From Planctomycetota bacterium (GTDB taxonomy: Bacteria > Planctomycetota > UBA1135 > UBA2386), in the NCBI GenBank assembly GCA_028281765.1, contig JANQJF010000075.1, positions 1-64,000 of the forward strand: a stretch of DNA of 64,000 nucleotides, read 5' to 3'. Shown here one piece after another: positions 43,557 through 51,933 of the stretch. Positions within the stretch are counted from its first letter, which is position 1, and each line of letters starts with the position of its first letter. The notes under the pieces were generated by a model. It saw only the letters and a program-made list of their open reading frames with translations. It was not told the origin of the DNA and searched no databases. Made by a program: the position numbers and the translations under genes.

Positions 43557-44354
43557 TCAGTCTTCCGTCGACTCGTCGTGGCGAAGGACGAGGTCGCGCG
43601 CCTTGCGCTCCGTCTCGTTCAGCTTCGCCCGCTCTTTCTCGAGCTTCGCGAGCTGCTTCTCGACCTTCTTGACTTGGCTCTTCTTCTTCTTCTCGTTCGC
43701 GCGCGCGAGCTGCGTGCTCAGCTCCGACTGCCGCTTGTCGAGGGCGTCGTGCTTGTTGAGGAGCTTCTCGATGACCTTGATGGCCTTGTCGGGGCTCTTC
43801 TTGTAGTCGCGCTTCAGAACCGTCGTGATCTTCTTCCACGTGACCTTCTGGTCGACGTTGCCGAGGAGATCGATCCGCTTCTTGCCGTCCCAGCTGCTCA
43901 GGACCATGTGCGCCGGGCGCCTGCCCGCGAACAAGTTGCGATACTTGCTCTGCGCGATGTCCTTCTCGTCGACCTTGACGCAGTGGAACCACTTGCTCGC
44001 GAGCTGGAAGCGTTCGCTGCCGAGCGCCGCCTTGAGCAAGGAGTCGACCTTCTTGTCGGTCTGCTTCGTCGTGGATCGAACGATCAGAAGCGGGCGACGG
44101 TCCGCACCACGCAGCTCCGCGATCAGCTCTTCGGCCGATGGGGTCTGCTCAGTGCCGACGTAGGGCGTCCGCCAGTCGATGTTCAGCTTCGATTTGCTCG
44201 TGGATTGCCGTGCCCAACTGGCACCGCCGCCGCCGCCGCCCATGGAAGGGCCGCCGCCGCCACCACCGCATCACTGCGGTGCGGCAAGAGCCGGAGCACC
44301 AGTGAACGCCATCGCGAAGACGAGCGCACTGGCGGTGAGTGTCTGCTTGATCAT
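43557..44354 (-). CDS. Secreted thioredoxin-like protein with in-frame UGA after the signal peptide
   Basis: An ATG at 44354 opens a textbook signal peptide (MIKQTLTASALVFAM...ALAAPQ), but codon 28 (44273-44271) is UGA. The same frame continues for 238 more codons: a C-G6-P-S-M-G6 stretch, then a thioredoxin-like domain (TPSAEELIAELRGADRRPLL, WFHCVKVDEKDIAQ, AGRRPAHMVLSSWDGKK) and a long Lys/Glu coiled coil at the C-terminus. Translation could also begin at the ATG at 44243, but that lacks both a leader and a ribosome binding site. UGA may encode selenocysteine (giving U-C) or be a true stop or an error. The UGA lies in the loop of a 7-bp hairpin (44264-44281). I see no canonical SECIS downstream. 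Confidence 0.6.
44264..44281 (-). promoter_or_regulatory. Perfect hairpin with the in-frame UGA in its loop
   Basis: On the minus strand CACCGCA-GTGA-TGCGGTG, seven perfect pairs, places the UGA of the thioredoxin-like gene (44273-44271) in a four-base loop. It might influence decoding or translation of the downstream frame. It does not match the usual bacterial SECIS layout, in which the loop lies 3' of the UGA. Confidence 0.35.
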
Positions 44355-44483
44355 GGGGTGTTCGAACCTTTCTCGTCGGCAAGTAGCCGATTCGGAAGGG
44401 CGGGCAACGGCGAATGATAGGGGCGCCGCCCGCCCGTGCACAATGACCCGATCGTCATTGCGGGTCGCCGGCCTGATCGGGAA

Positions 44484-45245
44484 TTACTCCCGAGCGAACG
44501 CGGGGTCCACCGGAACCGGCTGCTTGAGCAGTCCCAGCAGCCAGGCGGCGGCGAGGTTCGCGTGGCCGAACGCGACCCGCAGGATGCGCATCTTGCTCTG
44601 GCCGGTGCGGCGCCGGGCGAGGACGGCCGGGACTTCCACGCAGCGGTAGCCGCCGCGGAGCGCTCGCAGCAGCACCTCCGTGACGGCGAGGAAGCCGCCC
44701 CGCTGGGGGGCACACGCCGCGAGCACCTCCCGGCGGTAGCCGCGGACCATCGACGTGTAGGTGTGGAGGTCGCCGCGGGTCAGCCGTTGGTAGAGCGACG
44801 ATGCCGCTTTCGACAGGGCGAGGCGCCACGCCGGCACTCCTTCGATCCCACCGTCGGGGTGGTAGCACGAGGTCAGCGCGACGTCCGCGCCCTCGTCGAG
44901 TCGGGCCGCGAGAGCGGAGAGGATCTCGGGCCGGTAGGTCAGGTCGCTGTCGAACCATGCGACATACGCGCCGGTCGCGGCGGCGCCGCCGGTCTCGAGC
45001 GCCGCGCCGAGCCCGAGGTTGTGAGGGTGGGCGACGACCGTCGTGTCGTCCCGATCGCCGAAGAATTCGCGCATGCGAGCCGCGGTCTCATCGGTCGATC
45101 CGTCGTCGACGAGCACGAGTTGGACGGGCCGAACCGCCGCGTGCGCGTCGAGGAAGGCGCCCATCTCCCGCGCCAGATCGGGGATTCCAGCCGCTTCGTT
45201 GAAGGCGGGGACGACGACGGACAGGCTCGGCTTCGGTTCGGTCAC
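44484..45245 (-). CDS. Family 2 glycosyltransferase (polyprenyl-phosphate type)
   Basis: 253 residues from a GTG at 45245. GT-A fold motifs are SVVVPAFNEAAGI at the N-terminus, VQLVLVDDGSTDETAARM (nucleotide-binding Asp pair), AHPHNLGLGAAL, and the DxD-type AWFDSDLTYRP (~95). The C-terminal part has LLRALRGGYRCVEVPAVLARRRTGQSK, typical of dolichol/undecaprenyl-phosphate mannosyl- or glucosyltransferases. It likely transfers a sugar from a nucleotide donor to a lipid carrier at the inner membrane. There is no C-terminal pair of membrane helices of the DpmI type. No other polysaccharide genes lie beside it. Confidence 0.9.
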   Translation of the reverse strand: MTEPKPSLSVVVPAFNEAAGIPDLAREMGAFLDAHAAVRPVQLVLVDDGSTDETAARMREFFGDRDDTTVVAHPHNLGLGAALETGGAAATGAYVAWFDSDLTYRPEILSALAARLDEGADVALTSCYHPDGGIEGVPAWRLALSKAASSLYQRLTRGDLHTYTSMVRGYRREVLAACAPQRGGFLAVTEVLLRALRGGYRCVEVPAVLARRRTGQSKMRILRVAFGHANLAAAWLLGLLKQPVPVDPAFARE

Positions 45246-45410
45246 CGGCTTCCGACCCGTGGATGAAGACTTCCGGAGAGAAGACTTCCGGCAAACAGTG
45301 CGGCCTCATCGCGCGATCGGCTCGTAGTGCCGGCGCCGCCGATGGTTCGGATAACCCGCGCCATCGCGAGCCGAGTGTTGTATCCTGCCACCCCTTAACC
45401 GTTATCCGCG

Positions 45411-46649
45411 ATGACCCGTCCTTCCCACTGGATCCTGATTTCACTCGCTGTGTTCGCGACCGTCGTGACGGCCACGGGCAGCTGGACGCGGGTGTTCACG
45501 GCGCCACGGGTCGACCACTGGGTCGAGCAGCGCGGCATGCACGCGCTGCGTGCCGTCGAGCGCGGTCAGCCGGTCGAATTGTTCGGCGCGGTGCTCGATC
45601 GTCACGGATACGCGGTCGCGGGCGCGCAGGTCGTGGTAGTCGGTGAGGACGCGAAGGCGCGGACCGATGCCGACGGCCGCTACTCCCTCGCTGTGCGCGG
45701 TCGCCGCAGCCACGAGGTGGCGGTGACCGCTGAGGGATTCGCATCCAGTGCGCCTGTCGTCGCTGTGCCGGGCTCGCCGGCGTTCGTCGTCCTGCAGGAC
45801 GCGACGCCGTGGAGCCAGGACGCATCGGCGCAGGCGCCCTTGAGTTCAGCAGACGGGAATTCAGCAGACGGGAGTTCAGCAGACGGGTCTTCGACCCAGA
45901 AGAAGTACTTGGCCGGCGAAGGCTGGCTCAAGGACGAGCACGGGGACGAAGTCGCATTCGGCCGCGTGTCGGTTTGCGAGACCGGCGCGACCGTCGTCGC
46001 GGATCAGCACGGCCGCTTCCAGATTCCGCTGCCGCCGCAGTCGTCCGTGACGCTCGTCGCGGTCGACGAGGACGGACGCGTGGCGCGGTCGAAGCCGTTC
46101 CGTCCGAGCCGCTCCGAAGGGCTCGTGCCGATCTCCGATCTGGTCGTCGAGCCCGGCGTCGGCGTGCACGGATACGTGCGCGACGAGTCCGGCCGCGTGT
46201 GCGACGGCGCGATCGTCGTCGCGAGCCTCGGTGCGACCAAGCGTATCGCGGTGACCGGGCGCTCCGGCCAGTTCTTCATCGACGGCCTGTGCGTCGACGC
46301 GGACTACGACCTGACCGTGCTGCCGCATCGCGGCAAGCTCGGCTCGAGCCAGAACGTCATTCTGACCGGGGATGTCGATCGCGACCTGTTCCTGACGACG
46401 GCCGAAGACCGGCTGTTCCAGGTCGTGCGCAAGGACGAGAACCCGGTCGCGAACGCGCACGTCGTCGCCCGTCGCGGCGAGCTCGTCGCCTACGGCCAAG
46501 CCAACGACTCGGGCTGGGTGTCGCTGCCCGGCATCGCGCCGGTCGGCATGATCGGCGCAACCGGACTCGAGTTCGACGTGCGCGACCACCAGCTCGCCGA
46601 GCTCCCGATCGAGCGCGTCGAAAACGAGCGCATCACGGTCGGCGAATAG
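45411..46649 (+). CDS. Membrane-anchored carboxypeptidase-regulatory-like protein
   Basis: 412 residues. An N-terminal helix (WILISLAVFATVVTATG) anchors or exports the protein. Three beta-sandwich units follow: FGAVLDRHGYAVAGAQVVVV...TDADGRYSLAV (~55-125), GEGWLKDEHGDEVAFGRVSV...ADQHGRFQIPL, and VHGYVRDESGRVCDGAIVVAS...SGQFFIDGLC. A linker of three S-A-D-G units (DNA repeat at 45845-45889) separates the first from the second. These domains usually bind other proteins or sugars and are not catalytic. The function is unknown. Confidence 0.75.
   Translation: MTRPSHWILISLAVFATVVTATGSWTRVFTAPRVDHWVEQRGMHALRAVERGQPVELFGAVLDRHGYAVAGAQVVVVGEDAKARTDADGRYSLAVRGRRSHEVAVTAEGFASSAPVVAVPGSPAFVVLQDATPWSQDASAQAPLSSADGNSADGSSADGSSTQKKYLAGEGWLKDEHGDEVAFGRVSVCETGATVVADQHGRFQIPLPPQSSVTLVAVDEDGRVARSKPFRPSRSEGLVPISDLVVEPGVGVHGYVRDESGRVCDGAIVVASLGATKRIAVTGRSGQFFIDGLCVDADYDLTVLPHRGKLGSSQNVILTGDVDRDLFLTTAEDRLFQVVRKDENPVANAHVVARRGELVAYGQANDSGWVSLPGIAPVGMIGATGLEFDVRDHQLAELPIERVENERITVGE
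45845..45889 (+). repeat. Three tandem 15-bp repeats inside a coding region
   Basis: Three copies of ttcagcagacggg plus two variable bases at 45845-45859, 45860-45874 and 45875-45889. They encode S-A-D-G-N/S linker units in the protein at 45411. The copies are nearly identical, so copy number may vary between strains. Confidence 0.8.
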
Positions 46650-46689
46650 CGCCGGTCCCGTTCCTCGGCTCGGCCTGAGAGTGGCAGCG

Positions 46690-46720
46690 GCGGTCGACCG
46701 CAACCGACGGTTTTTTGCGG
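46690..46720 (+). terminator. Putative terminator after the carboxypeptidase-regulatory-like gene
   Basis: 40 bp past the stop at 46649 are a GCGGTCGACCGC palindrome (46690-46701) and an overlapping CCGCAA...TTGCGG repeat (46699-46704/46715-46720) with AACCG-A-CGGTT inside, followed by or containing six T (46711-46716). This is the best T-run hairpin of this region, though its exact fold is uncertain. Confidence 0.45.
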
Positions 46721-46762
46721 CGGGTCCGTAACACGCCGAAAGCCGTGTCGCTGGATCGGCAA

Positions 46763-48496
46763 ATGCTGTCCTCCTCATTCCTGTGTCGATTCGTCTTTCC
46801 CCTCTCCCTTGTGCCGATCGGACTCGCCTCTGCAACGGGCGCGCAGGCCCAGTGCCTCAACCCGAACCTCGGGATCGGGACGGGCTCCGCGAGTGACACC
46901 GTCACTCTGTGTGCCCCACTCGGCTTCAACTTCACGTTTCCCAACGGCAGCGCGCACTCGGCCGTGAGTTGTGATTCGAACGGCCGGATCTTCCCGGTCG
47001 GCGCCGACATCACCGACTTCTCCCCGTCGCTCGCCGAGCTCCTGTCCGATACGACTGCTCTGTGCCCCCTCTGGACCGACCAGGGCGGTGGAACGTTCGA
47101 CGACGTCTACTGCTGGAGCAACGGGGTCGATACCGCGACGATCACGTGGGTCGACACGCGCTACAACTTCGGCTCGGTGCCCTTCACGGTGCAGGCGGAG
47201 CTGCACGCCGACGGGTCGTTCCGATACGTCTACGACGAGCGGATGCGCGACGTGACGTTCAATGCGGATCCGGTCTACGTCGGGTTTACGGACGGCAACG
47301 GTCTGTCGAGTGACCCCGGTCCGTCCGATTGGTCGACGATCATCGGGGGGAGCCCGATCAGTTCCGGGTCTTCGCGCGTCGCCTACGACAACGGCCGTTT
47401 CGACCTCAGTGGCATCGCGCTCGACTTCACGCCGAACGGTATCGGTGGCTACACCACGACCGCGTCGACGTGCGGATTCGCGTTCGTCGCGCCATTCGGC
47501 GAGAGCTGCGCGAACGCGCCACCGACGTCGTTGCGCTACACGTTCGGCGTCTTCGGGGCGTTCAACACGACGGTCGGCGATGACGCCATGGACATGACGC
47601 CCGGGATCCCGATGGGTCACACGGACGATTCGATTCGCTCCGCGGTCTTGGGCTTCGACATTCAGTTCCCCGATGGCACGACCACCAACGCGATCGACGT
47701 GGACTCGAACGGCCGCATCCTGCCGGTCGGCGCCGACGGGTCCGACTTCACCCCGAGCGTCGGCGAGATGATCGGGGAGGCCAGCCCGCACTACAACGTG
47801 TTCTGGACCGACCTGGTGCCGAACGCGACCGACGCCTCGATCGACTTCTTCACGAACGGCGCCAGCCTCGCGACGGTGACGTGGCGGAACTGCCGCCAGT
47901 TCGGAACACTCGAGAGAGTGACTGTGCAGGCGCAGTTGCGCCCCACCGCTCTCAGCGTCAGCGGCATCACCATCGTGTTCGCCGACACCGCGGACTTCGA
48001 CTCGACGAAGGACCTGCTGATCGGTGCATCTGTCGGCGGCGGTGCGGCGGATCCGGGCGAGAGCGACCTGAGCATGGACGTCTCGGGCTTCGAGCCGAAC
48101 ATCTACGAGTTCTTCGACGCTGGGGTCGACGTCTACGACATGCAGCCGGTCCGGCCGTCGCCGGAGATCGAGTTCCTGAGCCACCCTATCAACGGCGACG
48201 TGTTCGAGGTTCTGCTGTCCGACATGCGGTCGACCCACCAGGGTGCGTTCCTCATGCTGGGCTTCTCGAACCTGAACCTGCCGCTCGGCATCATCGGGTT
48301 GCCCTGCACGCTCTACAGCGACAACGCGATCCCGGCGATTCCGATTGGCACGCCGGGCATGCCCGACGCGCTGTTCAGCCTGTCGATCCAGGACGTCGGC
48401 ACACCGCTGGTGATTCAGGGGGCGATCCTAGACCCGGGCATCAACGCGCTCGGAGTCGACCTCACGAGCGCGCTGCAGGCCGTGACCGGCAACTAG
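46763..48496 (+). CDS. Secreted repeat protein, paralogue of the gene at position 1-852
   Basis: 577 residues from an ATG at 46763, which opens the signal peptide (SFLCRFVFPLSLVPIGLASA). An upstream GTG at 46715 would add 16 polar residues. Two ~210-residue units follow (from ~38 and ~265), each with PLGFNFTFPNG or VLGFDIQFPDG, a SNGRI(F/L)PVGADxxDF block, a WTD...ATITWVD-type strand and a VQAxLHxDG-like strand. The last ~120 residues are the shared secretory module (AFLMLGFSNLNLPLGIIGLP...VIQGAILDPGINALGVDLT). No active site is recognised. Likely a cell-surface structural or binding protein. Confidence 0.8.
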   Translation: MLSSSFLCRFVFPLSLVPIGLASATGAQAQCLNPNLGIGTGSASDTVTLCAPLGFNFTFPNGSAHSAVSCDSNGRIFPVGADITDFSPSLAELLSDTTALCPLWTDQGGGTFDDVYCWSNGVDTATITWVDTRYNFGSVPFTVQAELHADGSFRYVYDERMRDVTFNADPVYVGFTDGNGLSSDPGPSDWSTIIGGSPISSGSSRVAYDNGRFDLSGIALDFTPNGIGGYTTTASTCGFAFVAPFGESCANAPPTSLRYTFGVFGAFNTTVGDDAMDMTPGIPMGHTDDSIRSAVLGFDIQFPDGTTTNAIDVDSNGRILPVGADGSDFTPSVGEMIGEASPHYNVFWTDLVPNATDASIDFFTNGASLATVTWRNCRQFGTLERVTVQAQLRPTALSVSGITIVFADTADFDSTKDLLIGASVGGGAADPGESDLSMDVSGFEPNIYEFFDAGVDVYDMQPVRPSPEIEFLSHPINGDVFEVLLSDMRSTHQGAFLMLGFSNLNLPLGIIGLPCTLYSDNAIPAIPIGTPGMPDALFSLSIQDVGTPLVIQGAILDPGINALGVDLTSALQAVTGN

Positions 48497-50925
48497 CGCA
48501 GCAGGGTCTCGACGACCGGAGCGGTCAGCGCGCCGTCGTCCGCGTCGACGATCGCGGCCTGCGCGTGCAACTCGAGCCCGCGCAGCTCCGGAATGTCGGG
48601 GAGCGGAATCGGCATCTCGGTCGTGCGCTGACCCGGCGCCAGCCCCAGCGGTAGCAGCACGCTTCCGACCGTCAGGTCGACGCGCAGAATGCCGGCGTCG
48701 CCCAGGTCGAGCTGCGCAGCCGCCAGGCTGAGCATCGGCAACACGGCGCGGGCTTCGTCGGTATCGAAGCTCGTGAACTGCAGGCGAAGCACGCCTCCGG
48801 GCTGGCTGACGCCCGGCACGCGGAAGTCTCGCAGCGCGTTGCGATAAAGGAAGGTGCGACGGCCGACGCCCCCCGCGACCGTCGCACCATGGTGGAAGAC
48901 GTCGAGGTCGCCGTCTCCGTCGACGTCGACGATCATGACGCGGTTGTAGCCGACGCGGTCCGATGCGCGCGGATCCACGAGGTCTGGCGACTCCTGGTAG
49001 TTACCGTTGCCGTCCGCGCGATACACCACCGGGCGAGTCGAGTTGCGCACGAGATCGAGGTGGCCGTCGCCGTCGATGTCGGCCGGCTGGAACTGACCGT
49101 AGGGCAGACGCAGCGGCGAGCGCGTGAACTGGCCCGACCCGTCGTTGTAGAGCAGCGTCGTGTGCCAGCTCGAATCGAACAGCTCGTCGACGATCGCGTC
49201 GATGTCTCCGTCGCCGTCCATGTCGGCCAACTGGACGCCGGTCGCGCCCACGGCGTTCGGCGCCGCGATGTCCGTGAACTGGCCCGCTCCGTCGTTGAGC
49301 AGGACGCGGTAGCCGTCGTTCGTGAACGGCGTCGGGCCACGGCCGAGCATCAGGTCCGCGTCGCCGTCGCCGTCCAGATCACCGACGTCTGCGGCAACCA
49401 TGTCCGGGAACGCCGCGCCCATCGGAGACGAGACGAATCCCCCCTGCCCGTCGCCGAGCCACAGCGCGATCGTCGGCTCGGTCAGGATGTCGCCGATGCC
49501 GTCGCCATTCGCGTCGAAGGCGGTCAGCTCGTTGACTCCGGACGTCGCCGTCTGTCCCGCGAACGGCGTTTCCGTAAACGTGCCGGTGCCGTCGTTGACG
49601 AACAGTCGCAGCGGGTCGAAGCCGCCGAGGATCCAGTCGAGATCCCCATCGAGGTCGACGTCGAGGTGTGCCGAAGTCGAGCCGATCGACAGCCACGGCA
49701 TCGCATCGGGCACGCGTTCGAAGTTGCCGACGCCGTCGTTCTGCATGACGGAACCGAGCGAGACGATGTCCTCGTCGCCGTCCCCGTCGACGTCGAAGGC
49801 GTCGGTGATCGTGTTGAGGAACGGCGCCTCCTGTGCGTTCGTCGCGATCGTGAAGTTGCCATCGCCGTCGTTGTAGAACGCGCGCGGAATCACCGAGCGG
49901 AAGTCGTCGAACATCGACGTCGCGATGAGGTCGAGATCGCCGTCTCCATCGAGGTCCACGGGCTCGAGGCGATGCGTGTCGTCCGGGCTCGTCTCGACGG
50001 AAGCGAACGGGGTCGCTTCGAACGCGCCACCCACGTTGCGGTGGATCGGGATGCTCTCGTCGAGGTGGCCAGGCGCCAGGAAGAGATCATCGAGCCCGTC
50101 GCCGTCGGCGTCCGCGACGAGGATCGGTGGCGCGGGCACCACGCCAGGCACGGGCGTCAGGGAGCCTCTGTCGTTGCGCAGGAAGTGTCCCGCTTGCGAC
50201 AGCAGGTCGGTGTCCCCGTCTCCGTCGATGTCCGTCGGAAACAGAATGGACGCATAGTCGAAGAAGAAGTTCTGAATCGGACTCGGCGCGAGCGTGAACT
50301 GTGCCCAACCGGAGTTCAGCCACAGCCCGCTGAGCAGCACCACGTCGAGGTCTTGGTCGCCGTCGAAGTCGGCGATCGCGAGCGGCATGCCGAACGCGAA
50401 TCCCTGCGGGAACGGGTCGAGCTGCTCGGTGAACGCGCCGGTGCCGTCGTTGAGCAGCAGTCGTCCACCGGCGGAGACGATGTCGAGGTCGCCGTCACCG
50501 TCCATGTCGGCGAGCTGGACCGCGGAGGACAGCGTCGGGGCTTCGGGCAGCGACACTTCCGTCATCCCGCCCGACCCGTCGTTGCGGAACACGCGCTCAC
50601 CATCGAACCCGGTCAGCACTAGGTCGACGTCCCCGTCTCCGTCGATGTCCCCCGTGTCGAGCCGGCCGGTGCTCCCGCTCGTCGGGTTCGGTCCTGCCGC
50701 GACGAATCGGTCGCCTTCGCCGAGCTGGATGTCGTCCCCGGAGAAGGCGACGTCGATGCGTCCGTCTCCGTTGAAGTCCGCGGCCGTGGCAAAGAGCGGT
50801 GTGTGCGAGGGGTGTGACGCGAAGACCGATTTGGTCGGAGAGAGGTCGAGGAGATGCGTCTGTGCCGTGAGCGCGCTCGGCGCGGTCAGGCCCAGCGCGA
50901 TTGCGAGGGTCGTCGACGGTTTCAT
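48493..50925 (-). CDS. Secreted FG-GAP/VCBS repeat protein
   Basis: 810 residues from an ATG at 50925 with a signal peptide (MKPSTTLAIALGLTAPSALTA). About thirteen FG-GAP/VCBS-type repeats follow with the calcium-binding pattern D.(D/N)GDGDxD: FNGDGRIDVAF, IDGDGDVDLVL, MDGDGDLDIVS, FDGDQDLDVVL, VDGDGDEDIVS and others, consistent with an integrin-alpha-like beta-propeller. The final ~110 residues match the shared secretory module (VLPMLSLAAAQLDLGDAGI...IPELRGLELHAQAAIVDAD). The stop overlaps the convergent gene end by 4 bp. Likely a large extracellular Ca-dependent protein; the ligand is unknown. Confidence 0.92.
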   Translation of the reverse strand: MKPSTTLAIALGLTAPSALTAQTHLLDLSPTKSVFASHPSHTPLFATAADFNGDGRIDVAFSGDDIQLGEGDRFVAAGPNPTSGSTGRLDTGDIDGDGDVDLVLTGFDGERVFRNDGSGGMTEVSLPEAPTLSSAVQLADMDGDGDLDIVSAGGRLLLNDGTGAFTEQLDPFPQGFAFGMPLAIADFDGDQDLDVVLLSGLWLNSGWAQFTLAPSPIQNFFFDYASILFPTDIDGDGDTDLLSQAGHFLRNDRGSLTPVPGVVPAPPILVADADGDGLDDLFLAPGHLDESIPIHRNVGGAFEATPFASVETSPDDTHRLEPVDLDGDGDLDLIATSMFDDFRSVIPRAFYNDGDGNFTIATNAQEAPFLNTITDAFDVDGDGDEDIVSLGSVMQNDGVGNFERVPDAMPWLSIGSTSAHLDVDLDGDLDWILGGFDPLRLFVNDGTGTFTETPFAGQTATSGVNELTAFDANGDGIGDILTEPTIALWLGDGQGGFVSSPMGAAFPDMVAADVGDLDGDGDADLMLGRGPTPFTNDGYRVLLNDGAGQFTDIAAPNAVGATGVQLADMDGDGDIDAIVDELFDSSWHTTLLYNDGSGQFTRSPLRLPYGQFQPADIDGDGHLDLVRNSTRPVVYRADGNGNYQESPDLVDPRASDRVGYNRVMIVDVDGDGDLDVFHHGATVAGGVGRRTFLYRNALRDFRVPGVSQPGGVLRLQFTSFDTDEARAVLPMLSLAAAQLDLGDAGILRVDLTVGSVLLPLGLAPGQRTTEMPIPLPDIPELRGLELHAQAAIVDADDGALTAPVVETLLR

Positions 50926-50991
50926 GAGCAGGTTTGGATCATCCTGGGAAACGGGATAACCGCTCAAGGACCCGGAGCCCGAAGACGTGAC

Positions 50992-51009
50992 ATCTCGGGA
51001 CGCCGAGAT
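50992..51009 (-). terminator. Hairpin after the SPFH gene pair
   Basis: A perfect ATCTCGG-GACG-CCGAGAT hairpin 7 bp past the stop of the SPFH gene at 51016, in the gap before the start at 50925. No T-run follows on the minus strand. It is a possible terminator or processing site. Confidence 0.4.
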
Positions 51010-51015
51010 TCTGGC

Positions 51016-51933
51016 CTACGGCTCGGCGGATGGCCGATTGACGAGAGGGTGGGAATTTTCTCCCAGCTCGATCACCACACCTGCAGAGGACGGGAGCCAC
51101 TCGACCGGCGCGCCGGAGTCGACGAGCTTCTCGATCTCCATGACTTCGAGCACGGCCTGGAGCACGTCCGGGTCCTGACTCCCGATCTCGTTGAGCGTGC
51201 GCCCGACGACTTCCGGTCGGCAGGAGGACGCTTCGGCCATCTGCTGGGAGACGTTGTTCGCGGTCTCACTGCGAATCAGACCGACGCGGTTGTCGCCGTC
51301 TTGCTTCATCGCGCTCGTGACCTGGACGAGTCGCTTCACGACCTTGTCCGTGATGTTCTCGACCATGCCCGGGTCGGTGAACGCGACCTTGCGGATGTAG
51401 ACCGATCCGAGCGCATAGCCCCACTTCTCCGAGAGCGGGGATACGGCGCCGCGGACGGTCCGGCTCAGGCTGTGCCGGTCTTCGAGCATCGTCTCCATTT
51501 CGAGGTTGCTCAGCACCGACACCGTCGAGCTCGCGACGTTGGCCTGCAGCGAGCCCTCGGGGTTCGCGTTGCGGAAGAGATAGGCCTCCGGATCGCTGAC
51601 CTGCATCTCGTACCAGATGCCGACGCCCATCGGCGTGCCTTCTTCCGAGTTCACCATCTGCGAACGCAGGTAGTGCTGACGGAGCGCCGTGCTGACCTCG
51701 TAGCGTTTGCCGAAGAAGGGGACGAGGAGGACGCGGATTCCGAACTTGCGGATCGGGAACTGCAGGCCCGCTTCGTCGATCGCACCGAGCACCTTGCCGA
51801 ACAGCGTGAACACGTGCGTCTCGCGTTCGTCGACGGCGATCGCGATGCAGAAGAACTTCACGAGCAGCAGCACCGTCGGAACTGCCGCTGCCCCGAACAA
51901 GGCCGAGGCGACGAAGACACCGAGATCAGGCAT
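51016..51933 (-). CDS. SPFH/band 7 domain membrane protein (second of a pair)
   Basis: 305 residues with an N-terminal membrane segment (VFVASALFGAAAVPTVLLLV) followed by the SPFH domain: HVFTLFGKVLGAIDEAGLQF, IRVLLVPFFGKRYEVST and GIWYEMQVSDPEAYLFRN, then the helical part with VSPLSEKWGYALGSVYIRKV and a short C-terminal helix. SPFH proteins (stomatin, prohibitin, HflKC) oligomerise into membrane cages. It overlaps its partner gene by 8 bp (51926-51933), so the two are coupled and probably hetero-oligomerise (inference). No NfeD-like partner or FtsH gene is adjacent. Confidence 0.9.
   Translation of the reverse strand: MPDLGVFVASALFGAAAVPTVLLLVKFFCIAIAVDERETHVFTLFGKVLGAIDEAGLQFPIRKFGIRVLLVPFFGKRYEVSTALRQHYLRSQMVNSEEGTPMGVGIWYEMQVSDPEAYLFRNANPEGSLQANVASSTVSVLSNLEMETMLEDRHSLSRTVRGAVSPLSEKWGYALGSVYIRKVAFTDPGMVENITDKVVKRLVQVTSAMKQDGDNRVGLIRSETANNVSQQMAEASSCRPEVVGRTLNEIGSQDPDVLQAVLEVMEIEKLVDSGAPVEWLPSSAGVVIELGENSHPLVNRPSAEP

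Noticed and set aside
44230..44262. SECIS candidate GCCC-UUCCAU-GGGC downstream of the UGA at 44271-44273
   Set aside because: Only four pairs and no G in the apical loop; it does not fit the known bacterial SECIS rules, so the Sec call for that gene is left tentative.
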